Part shown: one piece after another, positions 28,241 through 36,660 of the stretch
Layout: each line of letters opens with the position of its first letter
Position numbering within the stretch: position 1 is the stretch's first letter
DNA from: Planctomycetota bacterium
Lineage (GTDB): Bacteria; Planctomycetota; UBA11346
DNA: 64,000 bases
NCBI GenBank assembly: GCA_014193115.1
Contig: BJHQ01000001.1
Coordinates: 626,465 to 690,464 of the forward strand
Direction: 5' to 3'
Translations under genes and position numbers: made by a program
The notes under the pieces: generated by a model
Told to the model about the DNA's origin: nothing
Database searches by the model: none
The model's input: only the letters and a program-made list of their open reading frames with translations

Positions 28241-28658
28241 TGGTGAACACCTTGAAAAGCGCGTAGTCGTGGGCGTTGCCGGTGCAGATATGGGAGACGC
28301 CGTGTCCGTGATAGGTTGCTGCCAGCATGGTATCGAGAAGGCGTTTTCGTCCGAGGCGGTGATCGCGCATCCATTCCAGCAGGCGCTGGCCGCAGCGTTC
28401 GTCCGGCATGAGCCGCACGGTTTCCTTCGCGCGCCACCAGGCGTCAGCGCGGGCGATGGCGGCCATCATGTCGAGCGACGGGTCGAAGCGCCGCGGATCG
28501 GTGGCCACATGCAGGAACTCGGGCAGGACCTGGGGTGCGAGTCCGATCAGATCTCCGCGATGGATGATGCCATGAATGGTCGTCCGGGCCGCAACATGCC
28601 CGGGATGGGCGAGGGTTTCTGCGTTCACCAGCACATCGGTATCGAGGCCGACGATCAT
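28227..28658 (-). CDS. vapC: VapC-type PIN-domain toxin
   Basis: This is a 143-residue PIN ribonuclease. Acidic residues expected for metal binding are at Asp6 or Asp8 (GLDTDVLVN), Glu47 (LPEFL), Asp109 (LLDTMLAATY) and Asp131 (TGNAHDYALF). VapC toxins cleave tRNA or rRNA and are held by their VapB partner. The ATG overlaps the antitoxin stop (ATGA). The gene lies on the strand opposite the urease operon, between ureC and ureF. Confidence 0.88.
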   Translation of the reverse strand: MIVGLDTDVLVNAETLAHPGHVAARTTIHGIIHRGDLIGLAPQVLPEFLHVATDPRRFDPSLDMMAAIARADAWWRAKETVRLMPDERCGQRLLEWMRDHRLGRKRLLDTMLAATYHGHGVSHICTGNAHDYALFKVFTIIPG

Positions 28659-28897
28659 TCCTCGTCTCGCGCAGTCAGCATCTCATCCAGAAGGTCATCG
28701 TCGTGATCCAGGGCACGGACGCAGGTTCCCAGGTTCGCCGGTTGGAGATCCAGCAGACTACCACCCTGATTCCACGAGATTCGGTAATGCTCCATCGCCT
28801 CGCGGATCATGTCGGCGGTGGTGCGCGAATGCGTTTTTGCGTAGCGCTGGAAATCGAGCAGCACGAGTTCGTCGACATGAATCGTGATGGTCTTCAT
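28655..28897 (-). CDS. vapB: VapB-type ribbon-helix-helix antitoxin
   Basis: The protein has 80 residues. The N-terminal strand MKTITIHVDELVLLDFQRYA and the helix TTADMIREAMEHYRI form a ribbon-helix-helix DNA-binding domain. The C-terminal tail (LLDLQPANL and LDHDDDLLDEML) is the usual toxin-neutralising part. The start at 28897 is chosen over longer frames because the beta strand begins there. It is divergent from ureF with only 16 nt between the start codons. Confidence 0.85.
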   Translation of the reverse strand: MKTITIHVDELVLLDFQRYAKTHSRTTADMIREAMEHYRISWNQGGSLLDLQPANLGTCVRALDHDDDLLDEMLTARDEE

Positions 28898-28917
28898 ATG
28901 TATAAGAATATGTATGA
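28895..28917. promoter_or_regulatory. AT-rich divergent control region between vapB and ureF
   Basis: The octamer ATATGTAT occurs twice (28896-28903 and 28908-28915) around the two start codons. TATAAG (28901-28906) is placed to act as a -10 box for ureF, and TATACA on the other strand for vapB. Both promoters would give nearly leaderless transcripts. Direct repeats of this size are a plausible site for the ribbon-helix-helix VapB. Confidence 0.4.
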
Positions 28918-29582
28918 TTCCGTCTGACGGAACCTGGCTCCTGCTGCAGCTCGCCGACAGCGCCTTCCCCACCGGCGGATTCGCACATTCGAGCGGTATC
29001 GAGGCAGCTGCCCAGCTTGGCATGATCCGCGATCAGCCCTCGTTGACCCGGTGGTTGACCGGGCTGGCGGATCAGGCGGGACGGCTGCTGCTGCCCTATG
29101 CTGCGGCCGCCTGGGACGATACGGAGCGATGGCCGGAGATCGACCAGCGCTGCGATGCCCAGACCGCGAATCTGGTCGCCAACCGCGCCAGCCGGGCCCA
29201 GGGCCAGGCATTGCTCCACGCCGCCGCGGCCTTGGCACCCGCAATCGAGGCCGCCAAAAGGGAATTGCGCCGCAAGAGCCTGCCCGGCCACGCTGCGCCA
29301 GCTGCCGGTCTGGTCTATCGCCATCTTGGCTGCACCCGTGACGACGCCCTGCGCCTGGTGTTGTTCACCAACGTGCGGGGGTGGATCTCAGCGGCGGTGC
29401 GCCTTGGCCTGATCGGCCCGCTCGCCGCCCAGGCGATGCAACGGCAGCTCGATCCGGCCCTTGATGCGGCGTTGGCGGATGGCCGGCAGCGACCTCTGGA
29501 CCAAGCGGCCGCCAGCATGCCCTGGGCCGACCTCGCCCAAGGCCACCACGACCGGCTGTATTCCCGCCTATTCGCCAGTTGA
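28914..29582 (+). CDS. ureF: Urease accessory protein UreF
   Basis: This 222-residue protein has the UreF hallmark LLQLADSAFPTGGFAHSSGIEAA at its start. It forms the UreD-UreF-UreG complex and acts as a gate for nickel insertion. The ATG at 28914 is chosen because UreF proteins start just before the LLQLADS motif. Because vapBC lies between ureC and ureF on the other strand, ureF may depend on its own AT-rich promoter. Confidence 0.92.
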   Translation: MIPSDGTWLLLQLADSAFPTGGFAHSSGIEAAAQLGMIRDQPSLTRWLTGLADQAGRLLLPYAAAAWDDTERWPEIDQRCDAQTANLVANRASRAQGQALLHAAAALAPAIEAAKRELRRKSLPGHAAPAAGLVYRHLGCTRDDALRLVLFTNVRGWISAAVRLGLIGPLAAQAMQRQLDPALDAALADGRQRPLDQAAASMPWADLAQGHHDRLYSRLFAS

Positions 29583-29726
29583 TGGGAGAATTCCGTGCGT
29601 TCATGCAGGGGACCGCGAAGGATGAACCATGTGCAACACAGGCGGTACCTGTGATCGACCTGGCATCATTGTCGGCAACCGGCCATCGTTGAAACTCACC
29701 CCGACAACCATTATCGAAGGAATCCC

Positions 29727-30173
29727 GTGGCCAAAGCAAAGACGCCTGCCGGTCGACCACCCGAGCAGAAGCAATCGACTCCGCGCCCCCGCACCAAAGC
29801 GCTCTCGCAAGACTGCCGCTGCAAATGTTCTGGGGTCTGCACCATCACTGGATCAGATTCCGTGCAGGCCGGGACCAGCAGGCAATATGAAGTGGAGGTC
29901 AAGTTCGTTCGGAATCTTGGCTGTAAACCTGGGACCAGTGAATGTGAGCACGTCAATACCGCATGGGCCAAAGGAGGACAACGAGGCGGGGCCGTCACGT
30001 TGGTGAATCAACATAAAGACCATGTCGACGTGCGGGTGGCGGCAGGTACCGCCGCGGGCACCTTCACCCTGCGGGCAACGCCTGAAGTGACCTGCAAATG
30101 CAAGGGACCCACGGACATCACTCGGCCATGCACCATGCAATTCGACGAGGTCACCATCTCCGTCGAAGTCTGA
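29727..30173 (+). CDS. Cysteine-rich protein of unknown function between ureF and ureG
   Basis: I do not recognise this 148-residue protein. The start is GTG at 29727, with AAGGA nine bases upstream. Nine cysteines occur at 30, 32, 34, 38, 66, 73, 123, 125 and 135, several in C-x-C pairs that could bind metal. The middle has beta-sandwich character ([31 protein letters not shown] and DEVTISVEV), with no signal peptide. Its place next to ureG, in an operon with no ureE, makes a nickel-handling role possible; that is speculation. The 144-nt gap upstream holds a 36-codon frame (29582-29692) overlapping the ureF stop, unlikely to be real. Confidence 0.7.
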   Translation: MAKAKTPAGRPPEQKQSTPRPRTKALSQDCRCKCSGVCTITGSDSVQAGTSRQYEVEVKFVRNLGCKPGTSECEHVNTAWAKGGQRGGAVTLVNQHKDHVDVRVAAGTAAGTFTLRATPEVTCKCKGPTDITRPCTMQFDEVTISVEV

Positions 30174-30177
30174 ACGC

Positions 30178-30903
30178 ATGCGCCCGCTTCCCCGCCTTCT
30201 GCACCGCGGCCACCACGAGGATCACCTTGATGGACCTGGCCAGTACAGCGCCAGGCAGGCGCCGTTGATCCGGGATTTCACCCACCGCGCCTTCACCGTC
30301 GGGGTTGGCGGACCGGTGGGCTCGGGCAAGACCGCGCTGATGCTGATGCTTTGCCGGGCGCTGCGCGACCGCCACAGCATCGCCGTCGTCACCAACGACA
30401 TCTTCACCAAGGAAGACGGCGAATTCCTGATCCGTCATGAGGCCTTGCCTGCCGATCGGATCAGTGCGGTCGAGACCGGCGGCTGTCCCCATGCTGCAAT
30501 CCGCGAGGACATCACCGCGAATCTGGTGGCGCTAGAAGTATTGCACGAACGGCACCATCCGGAACTGCTGCTGATCGAAAGCGGTGGTGACAACCTGGCG
30601 GCGAATTACAGCCGCGAGCTGGCCGACTACATCATCTACGTCATCGATGTCGCTGGCGGAGACAAGGTGCCGCGCAAAGGCGGCCCAGGCATCACCCAAT
30701 CGGATTTGCTGGTGATCAACAAGACCGACCTGGCGCCGGCGGTTGGCGCCGACCTGGCGGTGATGGATCGCGACGCCAAGAAGATGCGCGGTACTGGCCC
30801 GGTGGTCTTCGCCCAGGTCAAGCATGGCGTCGGCGTGCCTGAGATCGTCGATCACATCTTGCACGCCTGGCAGCACGCCACCGGCGTCGACCACCAGCAT
30901 TAA
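30178..30903 (+). CDS. ureG: Urease accessory GTPase UreG
   Basis: The protein has 241 residues, longer than the usual 200-210 because of a 40-residue N-terminus with several His residues (LHRGHHEDH). This SIMIBI GTPase delivers nickel in the UreDFG complex. Walker [10 protein letters not shown] is at 44-52. The metal-binding Cys-Pro-His motif is at 103-105 ([13 protein letters not shown]). ESGGDNLAA and the NKTD base-recognition motif follow. A His-rich N-terminus in UreG is known in species lacking a His-tailed UreE; no ureE is seen here. It starts five bases after the Cys-rich gene. Confidence 0.95.
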   Translation: MRPLPRLLHRGHHEDHLDGPGQYSARQAPLIRDFTHRAFTVGVGGPVGSGKTALMLMLCRALRDRHSIAVVTNDIFTKEDGEFLIRHEALPADRISAVETGGCPHAAIREDITANLVALEVLHERHHPELLLIESGGDNLAANYSRELADYIIYVIDVAGGDKVPRKGGPGITQSDLLVINKTDLAPAVGADLAVMDRDAKKMRGTGPVVFAQVKHGVGVPEIVDHILHAWQHATGVDHQH

Positions 30904-30947
30904 CCTGGTTGGCGCCGGTATCGACCGCGTCGGGATTCCCTAGCGCA

Positions 30948-32231
30948 TCAAGCTGGGAGGCGGTCGTTGACCTTGGCTGCAGCGGCGATCACCAGGGCTA
31001 AACCGATCCAGCCAGCGAGCAGGAAGAACTGCGATTTGCTGTCCAGGAATTGCTGCGACAGGCCGACCGCCAGGCTGAGGCTGACCATCAGGATCAGCAC
31101 GTTGTGGACCATGCTGAAAACCGTGCCGCCATAGCCGGCTTTGCCCTCGCGACCGGCCAGGGCCAGGAATCGTGCGTCGATCACGTTGGTCGATACGCCG
31201 AACAGGAAACCGACCACCACCATCACCACCGCCGCCGTGCCCCAGCCGGTGACGATGAACGGGAACAGGGCAATGGTGGTGGCGAGCAGACCAAAGCCGG
31301 TCAGTACGTACCGCCGGCGTTCGAGCCGTCCCGACGCCAGGTTGCCGAGGATCGCGCCTACCGCCGGAAACACCGCCAGAGTCGAGGCGGTGACCGGCTT
31401 CATCCCCAGATCGTTGACCCCGTAGACCAGCACCGCGAGCGAGGCCGCCGAGGCCACGCCCCAGGAAATTCCACCGGAAATGAGCAGGATTGGATGGCGC
31501 CGGAGCATGCCGAAGGTGATGCCGATCAGCGACCGCAATCCGGCCAGGAATCCGGTGCCCTCGGCCGGTGGCAAGCGGATGCGGGTCGAGATCGCCAGAC
31601 AGGCGATCAGGAAGGCCACCAGCAGGCCATGGGCGAGCACCGGTGAGGTGACGATGGTCGCCGCCTTGGTCGGGCTGTGCGGATCGCTGATGAACCACTC
31701 GCCGAGGGCATTGCCGAGCACCGTGCCGAGGAGCAGCCCGACCACCAGCGCTGCGTTGATGACGCCGCTGACGAAGGTGTCATTTCGCCCGGAGGCGCCG
31801 CCGAGCAGCGGTACCGATTTCCCCCGGGCAGCGCAGGCGGTTCCATAGGAAGCCCCGACCAGCAAGGCGATCAGCCACGGATTGACCAGCAACGAGAGGA
31901 TCGCACCAGCGGTCATTCCCAGCACCGCCACGGTGAACAGCGGCCCCACCCGCCAGGCGCCGGCAAGCGGCGCATTGATCAGATAACCAAGCAGGATTCC
32001 GACCGTCAGGGTCGAAGCCAGTCCCTGCGAGACCATCTCCGAGATGTTCCCCGACGTGACCACCAGTGAGCGCATCCACTCGAAAGGCAGCGGCACCGGA
32101 TCGCCGGGCAGATGCGCCAGTGCGATGGCCGCGATGACCAGGAATTTGAAGATGGTGAACGCGCAGCCGGTCAGGACCGTGATGGCCACCGTCGGCCAAA
32201 GCGGATACCGGGTCGGATCAGCGGGGCTCAT
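30948..32231 (-). CDS. MFS transporter, substrate unknown
   Basis: The 427-residue protein has about twelve hydrophobic segments and charged loops after helices 2 and 8 (STRIRLPPAEG in the middle loop; SGRLERRRYVLTG after helix 8), the layout of a major facilitator carrier. Gly- and Ala-rich helices with repeated motifs such as LGNALGEW support this. The ATG at 32231 is preferred over an upstream Met because it begins a typical short cytoplasmic leader. It is convergent with ureG, 44 nt away, so a link with urea or nickel is not implied. Confidence 0.8.
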   Translation of the reverse strand: MSPADPTRYPLWPTVAITVLTGCAFTIFKFLVIAAIALAHLPGDPVPLPFEWMRSLVVTSGNISEMVSQGLASTLTVGILLGYLINAPLAGAWRVGPLFTVAVLGMTAGAILSLLVNPWLIALLVGASYGTACAARGKSVPLLGGASGRNDTFVSGVINAALVVGLLLGTVLGNALGEWFISDPHSPTKAATIVTSPVLAHGLLVAFLIACLAISTRIRLPPAEGTGFLAGLRSLIGITFGMLRRHPILLISGGISWGVASAASLAVLVYGVNDLGMKPVTASTLAVFPAVGAILGNLASGRLERRRYVLTGFGLLATTIALFPFIVTGWGTAAVVMVVVGFLFGVSTNVIDARFLALAGREGKAGYGGTVFSMVHNVLILMVSLSLAVGLSQQFLDSKSQFFLLAGWIGLALVIAAAAKVNDRLPA

Positions 32232-32380
32232 CGGGCTTCCAAGGTGAGGCAGGATCGTCAGGCGGAACCGCAGCTGTCCACGGTCCTGGGCGACCTGGAC
32301 CATTCGCCTCTGATTGGAAGGCCTCCATCGTTCGCAGGCCGAGCTGATGAGCGTGCTTCAGGGGCCATTGGCCGAGCTTC

Positions 32381-33982
32381 CTACCGCACCCAGCTGATCC
32401 GCCATGGCGGGAAGATCCGGGCCACGGTGCGGCCGCGCAGGTTGATCGCCGGGACCAGGCCCCAGTTGCGGCCATCCCAGCTGTGCGGGCTGTTGTCGCC
32501 GAGCAGCAGATAAGCGTTGTCGGGGATGGTGCCGGGATGCTGCTCGTCGCAGGCCACCGCCGCGGTGCGTTCCCGGGTGGACAGATCGTCCTCTTTCTTT
32601 CCCAGCAATTGGCTGCGGATCCGCGGGATCAGGTCGCCATCTCGGCGGCCGGTGTCGCGGTCCTTCACGGTCGCGCCGTTGCGCTGGCGGTTCTCTTGGC
32701 CACGCAGCTCGGCGCTGGCTTCGACCAGGAATCCGCGGCGCGACCAGTGCAGGTCGCGGTCGAAGCGGCATTCCGCGAGATCGACCCGGCCCTGGCCAGT
32801 CCAGGCGATGGTGGCGATGAAGCGTTCATTGTCGAACCGCGGCACGTCGAGGGCGCCGGCTTCGACGCCATCGACCTGGACCACGATCCGGTCATCGACG
32901 TGGGCCATCGCGAGGCGCCGTCCGGCGACGCCCTGCCCCTGGGCGACGATTTTGGTCGCGCCATCGGCCATGACGTGGGCCACGCTCCAGGCATCGCCTT
33001 TCAGGCGCAGGGACGCCTGCTGTTGACCTGCAAAATCCATGGTCAGGGCAGCTTCGCCGGTGGGCGCTGCGGCCGGCACGATCTCCAACCGGACATCAGC
33101 AAGGTGCTCGCCCATCAGCGAGTTCAGCTCGGTGCCATGCAATTGCCAGTTGTCGAGGTCGTCGCTTTTCAGCCGGGCGATGTTCCAATGCGCCAGATCC
33201 CAGGCGTTTCCAGTGCGCCCTTCGTACGTGAATTGCGGCTTGGTCATCGCCAGCGGGATTTTGACTGCCGGCCCGGTGATCGCGCGGCCTTCGGTGTTGT
33301 ACAGGCCGTCCCACGACGCGACCCGAAACTCATTGGGTTTCAGATACAGATTGATCAGCGGCTGGGTGAAGGCGATGCGTCCGCCGCTGCCCAGATCGAG
33401 GCGCAGCCGGTCGCCATCGGCGGCGACGGCGGCGCCGTCTCCGGGCGCCCACGGCAAGTAGCCGGGCTGATCGCCATGGCGGTACATGGCGTTCCATACC
33501 GCCTCTTGGATTTCTGGCGGCTTGTGGGCACAGACGAAGCCGGCGCCCTGGTCGAGGTACAGGTTGCCGCCATGGATGAAGAACCGGTCGCCGGGCAGGC
33601 CGACGATCCGCTTCACGAAATTGCGGCCGTACAGCGGCGCAGTCAGGGGATGGTCGATGCGTTCGCCATCGGAATTGGTCGCCGGGCGGGCGTCTCCGGG
33701 CCACTCCAGCTCGGGTAGCGGGAACTGGAACACCGTGACATCCCAGCGCTGATAGGGGCGGAACCGCGACCACAGCTTGTCGACCACCACCAGGTCGCCG
33801 CGGGTGATCGACGGGTCGCCGTACATCATCGGTTCCATCGACGCCGACGGGATGCGGAACGGTTCGAGCAGGAAATGCTTGATCGCAAAGGCCACCAAAA
33901 AGGCGTAGATCCAGTTTTCGCAGAAGCGCGCCAGCCACACCTGCCAGCTTTCCGGCGCGGAGGCGGCGTGGGATTCAGGCAT
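32381..33982 (-). CDS. lepB: Signal peptidase I with a very large inserted domain
   Basis: This 533-residue membrane enzyme cleaves signal peptides of exported proteins. A transmembrane helix (about 23-40) is followed by box B with catalytic Ser48 (RIPSASMEPMM) and box D with catalytic Lys124 (NFVKRIVGLPGDRF). Box E, GDNSPHSWDGRNWG, lies only at about 495. The usual separation of Lys to box E is about 60-130 residues; here it is about 370. The insertion includes a beta-rich part with a lectin-like look (WSVAHVMADG, AHVDDRIVVQVDG). It overlaps plsC by eight bases. Confidence 0.9.
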   Translation of the reverse strand: MPESHAASAPESWQVWLARFCENWIYAFLVAFAIKHFLLEPFRIPSASMEPMMYGDPSITRGDLVVVDKLWSRFRPYQRWDVTVFQFPLPELEWPGDARPATNSDGERIDHPLTAPLYGRNFVKRIVGLPGDRFFIHGGNLYLDQGAGFVCAHKPPEIQEAVWNAMYRHGDQPGYLPWAPGDGAAVAADGDRLRLDLGSGGRIAFTQPLINLYLKPNEFRVASWDGLYNTEGRAITGPAVKIPLAMTKPQFTYEGRTGNAWDLAHWNIARLKSDDLDNWQLHGTELNSLMGEHLADVRLEIVPAAAPTGEAALTMDFAGQQQASLRLKGDAWSVAHVMADGATKIVAQGQGVAGRRLAMAHVDDRIVVQVDGVEAGALDVPRFDNERFIATIAWTGQGRVDLAECRFDRDLHWSRRGFLVEASAELRGQENRQRNGATVKDRDTGRRDGDLIPRIRSQLLGKKEDDLSTRERTAAVACDEQHPGTIPDNAYLLLGDNSPHSWDGRNWGLVPAINLRGRTVARIFPPWRISWVR

Positions 33983-34676
33983 GGGAGGCTCCGGGGGCTT
34001 TGACGTCGCGGTACAGATCCCGTTCCTGGCGCTCCATCCAGCGCTGCAGGTATCGGGTGGTCCAGTGGTCGTGGAGGTGCGCGGGCAGATGCGCCGGCGG
34101 CGGCGGTACCGGCGAACCGAAACGGATCTCCATCGACCGGCCCCAGGCGTTGGGCAGCGGGCGGCCACGGGGCCAGCCGGCCTCAGTGCGGTGCAGGTAC
34201 ACCGGTACCACCGGCACGCCGGCCCGCCGGGCGAACAGCGCCGGACCGGGACGCAGCTGGCCGAGCCGGCCGGTGCGGGTGCGGGTGCCTTCGGGGAAGA
34301 CCAGCACCGGGATGCCGCTGCGCAGCCGTTCGACCGCGCCGACCGTCGAACTGGCTCCCGGCCGGTCGCGATCCACCGGGATGCCGGCCATGATCGTCAG
34401 CATCAACTTGAAAAACGCGACATCCCACAGATCGGCGCGGGCGAAGAAGGCCAAGGGCCGGCGCAGCCACATCGAGACGAACATCGGATCCAGATAACTG
34501 CGATGGTTGGCGGCGATCACGCAGGCGTACATCGGCGCCGGCATCGCCCGGCGCACCCGGACCCGGAAGCCGAGCCTCGCCCACGGCCGCAGCCACAGGA
34601 TTCCCAGCGCCTGGGTCAACCGGGCGATAGCGCCATGGCCGCAGGGTTGGAAGGGATACGGGTCCATGGGTGGCAT
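33975..34676 (-). CDS. plsC: 1-acyl-sn-glycerol-3-phosphate acyltransferase (PlsC family)
   Basis: This 233-residue membrane-associated enzyme adds the second acyl chain to make phosphatidate. The HX4D motif is NHRSYLDP, and the FPEGTRTRTGRL motif follows about 70 residues later; VPVVPVYLH is the fourth family block. The start at 34676 or the Met three codons later is preferred over the 34769 extension, which translates intergenic DNA. It is the upstream gene of a two-gene unit with lepB. Confidence 0.88.
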   Translation of the reverse strand: MPPMDPYPFQPCGHGAIARLTQALGILWLRPWARLGFRVRVRRAMPAPMYACVIAANHRSYLDPMFVSMWLRRPLAFFARADLWDVAFFKLMLTIMAGIPVDRDRPGASSTVGAVERLRSGIPVLVFPEGTRTRTGRLGQLRPGPALFARRAGVPVVPVYLHRTEAGWPRGRPLPNAWGRSMEIRFGSPVPPPPAHLPAHLHDHWTTRYLQRWMERQERDLYRDVKAPGASHA

Positions 34677-34757
34677 CGTGAATCCCCGACCCCGCGCCGC
34701 CACACTGCCGGCGCGGGACAGCCGAAACCGGAGCGCCAGGCCCGGAGTGCCGGTCCC

Positions 34758-35376
34758 GGAGCGCCGCACTCTGTGCGGCAGCTGATCGATCTCAGGGCCG
34801 GCTACGTCGGCATTGCTTCGACTCGGAACGTGGCCGCGGGCCGCACGGAGTGCGGCGCTCCGCGTGTGCCGAGTCCGATCCCGGAGCGCCGCACTCTGTG
34901 CGGCAGGTGATCGATCTCAGGGCCGGCTACGTCGGAATCGCTTCGACTTGGAACGTGGCCGCGGGCCGCACGGAGTGCGGCGCTCCGAGTGTGCCGAGTC
35001 CGATCCCGGAGCGCCGCACTCTGTGCGGCAGGTGATCGATCTCAGGGCCGGCTACGTCGGCATTGCTTCGACTCGGAACGTGGCCGCGGGCCGCACAGAG
35101 TGTGCCGATTCCGATCCCGGAGCGCCGCACTCTGTGCGGCAGCTGATCGATCTCAGGGCCGGCCACGTCGGCATTGCTCGACTCGGAACGTGGCCGCAAG
35201 CCGCACGGAGTGCGGCGCTCCGAGTGTGCCGATTCCGATCCCGGAGCGCCGCACTCTGTGCGGCAGGTGATCGATCTCAGGGCCGGCTACGTCGGCATTG
35301 CTTTGACTCGGAACGTGGCCGCAAGCCGCACGGAGTGCGGCGCTCCGAGTGTGCCGATCCCGGAGTGCGGCGCTTC
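34758..35376. repeat. Tandem array of about five palindromic elements, ~125-nt period
   Basis: No gene lies between plsC and rdgB. Copies of GGAGCGCCGCACTCTGTGCG start at 34758, 34883, 35008, 35119 and 35243 (spacings 125, 125, 111 and 124). Each is followed by a conserved core of about 60 nt (TGATCGATCTCAGGGCCGGC and onward). Most units close with the inverse arm GCCGCACGGAGTGCGGCGCT; the third is shortened and keeps GCCGCACAGAGTG. Each arm is itself a small palindrome. Identity between copies is high and differences are mostly single bases, so expansion is recent. It is not a CRISPR array: the repeated part is longer than the variable part. Confidence 0.9.
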
Positions 35377-35412
35377 GCGTGCAGAACAGGGAGCGCCGGA
35401 CCGCCTCAGGGC

Positions 35413-36018
35413 TCAGTCAGCCGCGCGCAACCAGGCGACGAATTGGCGCAGGGCCTGGCCGCGATGGCTGCGGGCGTGCTTGTCGGCTGCGGACAGCTCG
35501 GCCACGGTCCGACCGAGTTCCGGGACCAGCACATAGGGATCGTAGCCGAAACCACCGGCGCCACGGGGTGTGGCGATGTGCTGGCCGGCAAAGATTCCTT
35601 CCCAGGTCAGCGGCGCCTTTCCGGGTAGGGCGAGGGCGACGACGCAGCGATACTGCACATGCTTGTCGGCCTGATCCGCCAGTTCCTCGATCAGCTTGCG
35701 ATTGTTGGCGTCATCGTCGCCATGCTGGCCGGCATAGCGGGCCGAATGCACTCCGGGCCGGCCGCCGAGCGCCCGGGCCTCGATGCCGCTGTCGTCGGCC
35801 AAGGTCGGCAGACCAGTGGCGGCAAGGCCGGCGACAGCTTTTTTGATCGCATTGGCGGCGAAGGTGTCGCCGTCCTCATCGACCTCTGGATCATAACCGA
35901 TCGCGGCCGGAACGACCACGGCGATGCCCAGCTGTTCCAGGATCTCCCGCAGTTCGTCCAGCTTTTTCTTATTCGCCGACGCGACCAGCAGTTTTCCGCC
36001 GGGCAATGCGCTCCCCAC
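35413..36018 (-). CDS. rdgB: XTP/dITP diphosphohydrolase (RdgB/HAM1)
   Basis: This 201-residue house-cleaning nucleotidase removes ITP, dITP and XTP. Family blocks are complete: ASANKKKLDELREIL, DGDTFAANAIKKA, LADDSGIEARALGGRPGVHSARYAG and GGFGYDPYVLVPELGRTVAEL, then KHARSHRGQAL. The likely start is GTG at 36018, close to the first strand. It is followed by the repeat array and preceded 12 nt upstream by the bacilliredoxin gene, with which it may form an operon. Confidence 0.94.
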   Translation of the reverse strand: MGSALPGGKLLVASANKKKLDELREILEQLGIAVVVPAAIGYDPEVDEDGDTFAANAIKKAVAGLAATGLPTLADDSGIEARALGGRPGVHSARYAGQHGDDDANNRKLIEELADQADKHVQYRCVVALALPGKAPLTWEGIFAGQHIATPRGAGGFGYDPYVLVPELGRTVAELSAADKHARSHRGQALRQFVAWLRAAD

Positions 36019-36030
36019 CTGGGCGCCCGC

Positions 36031-36441
36031 TCAGCAGTGCGCCGCGAAGGCCTGCTGGAAGGCCTGGGCGATCTGCTCGGGGCGGCGGCCTTCGATCTGA
36101 TGGCGATGGAGGAACCACACGACCTCGCCGTCCTTGAGCAGGGCGGCGCTTGGCGACGATGGCGGATATTCCGGGAACTGGCCGCGGGCGGCGGCGGTGG
36201 CCTCGCGGTCGACGCCGGCGAACACCGTCACCACCCGGGGTTTCTTCGGACTGTCGGCCAGGGCCTTGGCCAGGCCGGGCCGGGCGCCGCCGGCAGCGCA
36301 GCCGCAGATCGAATTGACGAAGACCAGGGTCGCGCCGGGCTGGCTGACCGCGGCCGTCACTGCCGCAGGTGTGGTGGCTTCGGTCATGCCCATCGCGCGC
36401 ACTTCGTCGCGGATCGGGTCAGTCATCTCGGTGGGATACAT
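36031..36441 (-). CDS. Bacilliredoxin-like (BrxA/BrxB, YphP) thiol-disulfide protein
   Basis: This 136-residue protein has the bacilliredoxin C-G-C motif in NSICGCAAGGARPG at the start of a thioredoxin-like helix. RVVTVFAGVDREATAAARG and a final FQQAFAAHC with a terminal Cys also fit the family. In Firmicutes these proteins remove bacillithiol from mixed disulfides; homologues occur in bacteria of other phyla, where the thiol partner is unclear. AAGGA lies upstream of the ATG at 36441. Confidence 0.85.
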   Translation of the reverse strand: MYPTEMTDPIRDEVRAMGMTEATTPAAVTAAVSQPGATLVFVNSICGCAAGGARPGLAKALADSPKKPRVVTVFAGVDREATAAARGQFPEYPPSSPSAALLKDGEVVWFLHRHQIEGRRPEQIAQAFQQAFAAHC

Positions 36442-36660
36442 GTCGGAGGTTCCTTCTGCTGGAGATTTTCGCCAGCAATCCGGCAACGCAACCGCGGAGC
36501 CGCCTGAGCTTGGATCACCCAGAATGGCCTCCGCAGCGCAGCAGTCCGTGCCTCCACGGAGCAATCCGCGACCCCATCAACCGCTTGCGCGGAAGCGCTT
36601 CCACGGCATGACGCCGCACAGCCTTCGGCAGCCGGCCGGAGTCGTCGGCGGAGCGCACAC
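36442..36660. other. Divergent intergenic region
   Basis: These 219 nt separate the bacilliredoxin and oxidoreductase genes, which are transcribed away from each other, so promoters for both should lie here. I see no clear -35/-10 pair or palindrome and no tRNA. Confidence 0.4.

Noticed and set aside
29582-29692. 36-codon frame overlapping the ureF stop
   Set aside because: Only the TGATG overlap supports it; the product is short and without pattern.
34758-35376. Possible CRISPR array
   Set aside because: The repeated part makes up nearly the whole unit, spacers are not unique, the period varies (111-125 nt) and no cas gene is nearby.
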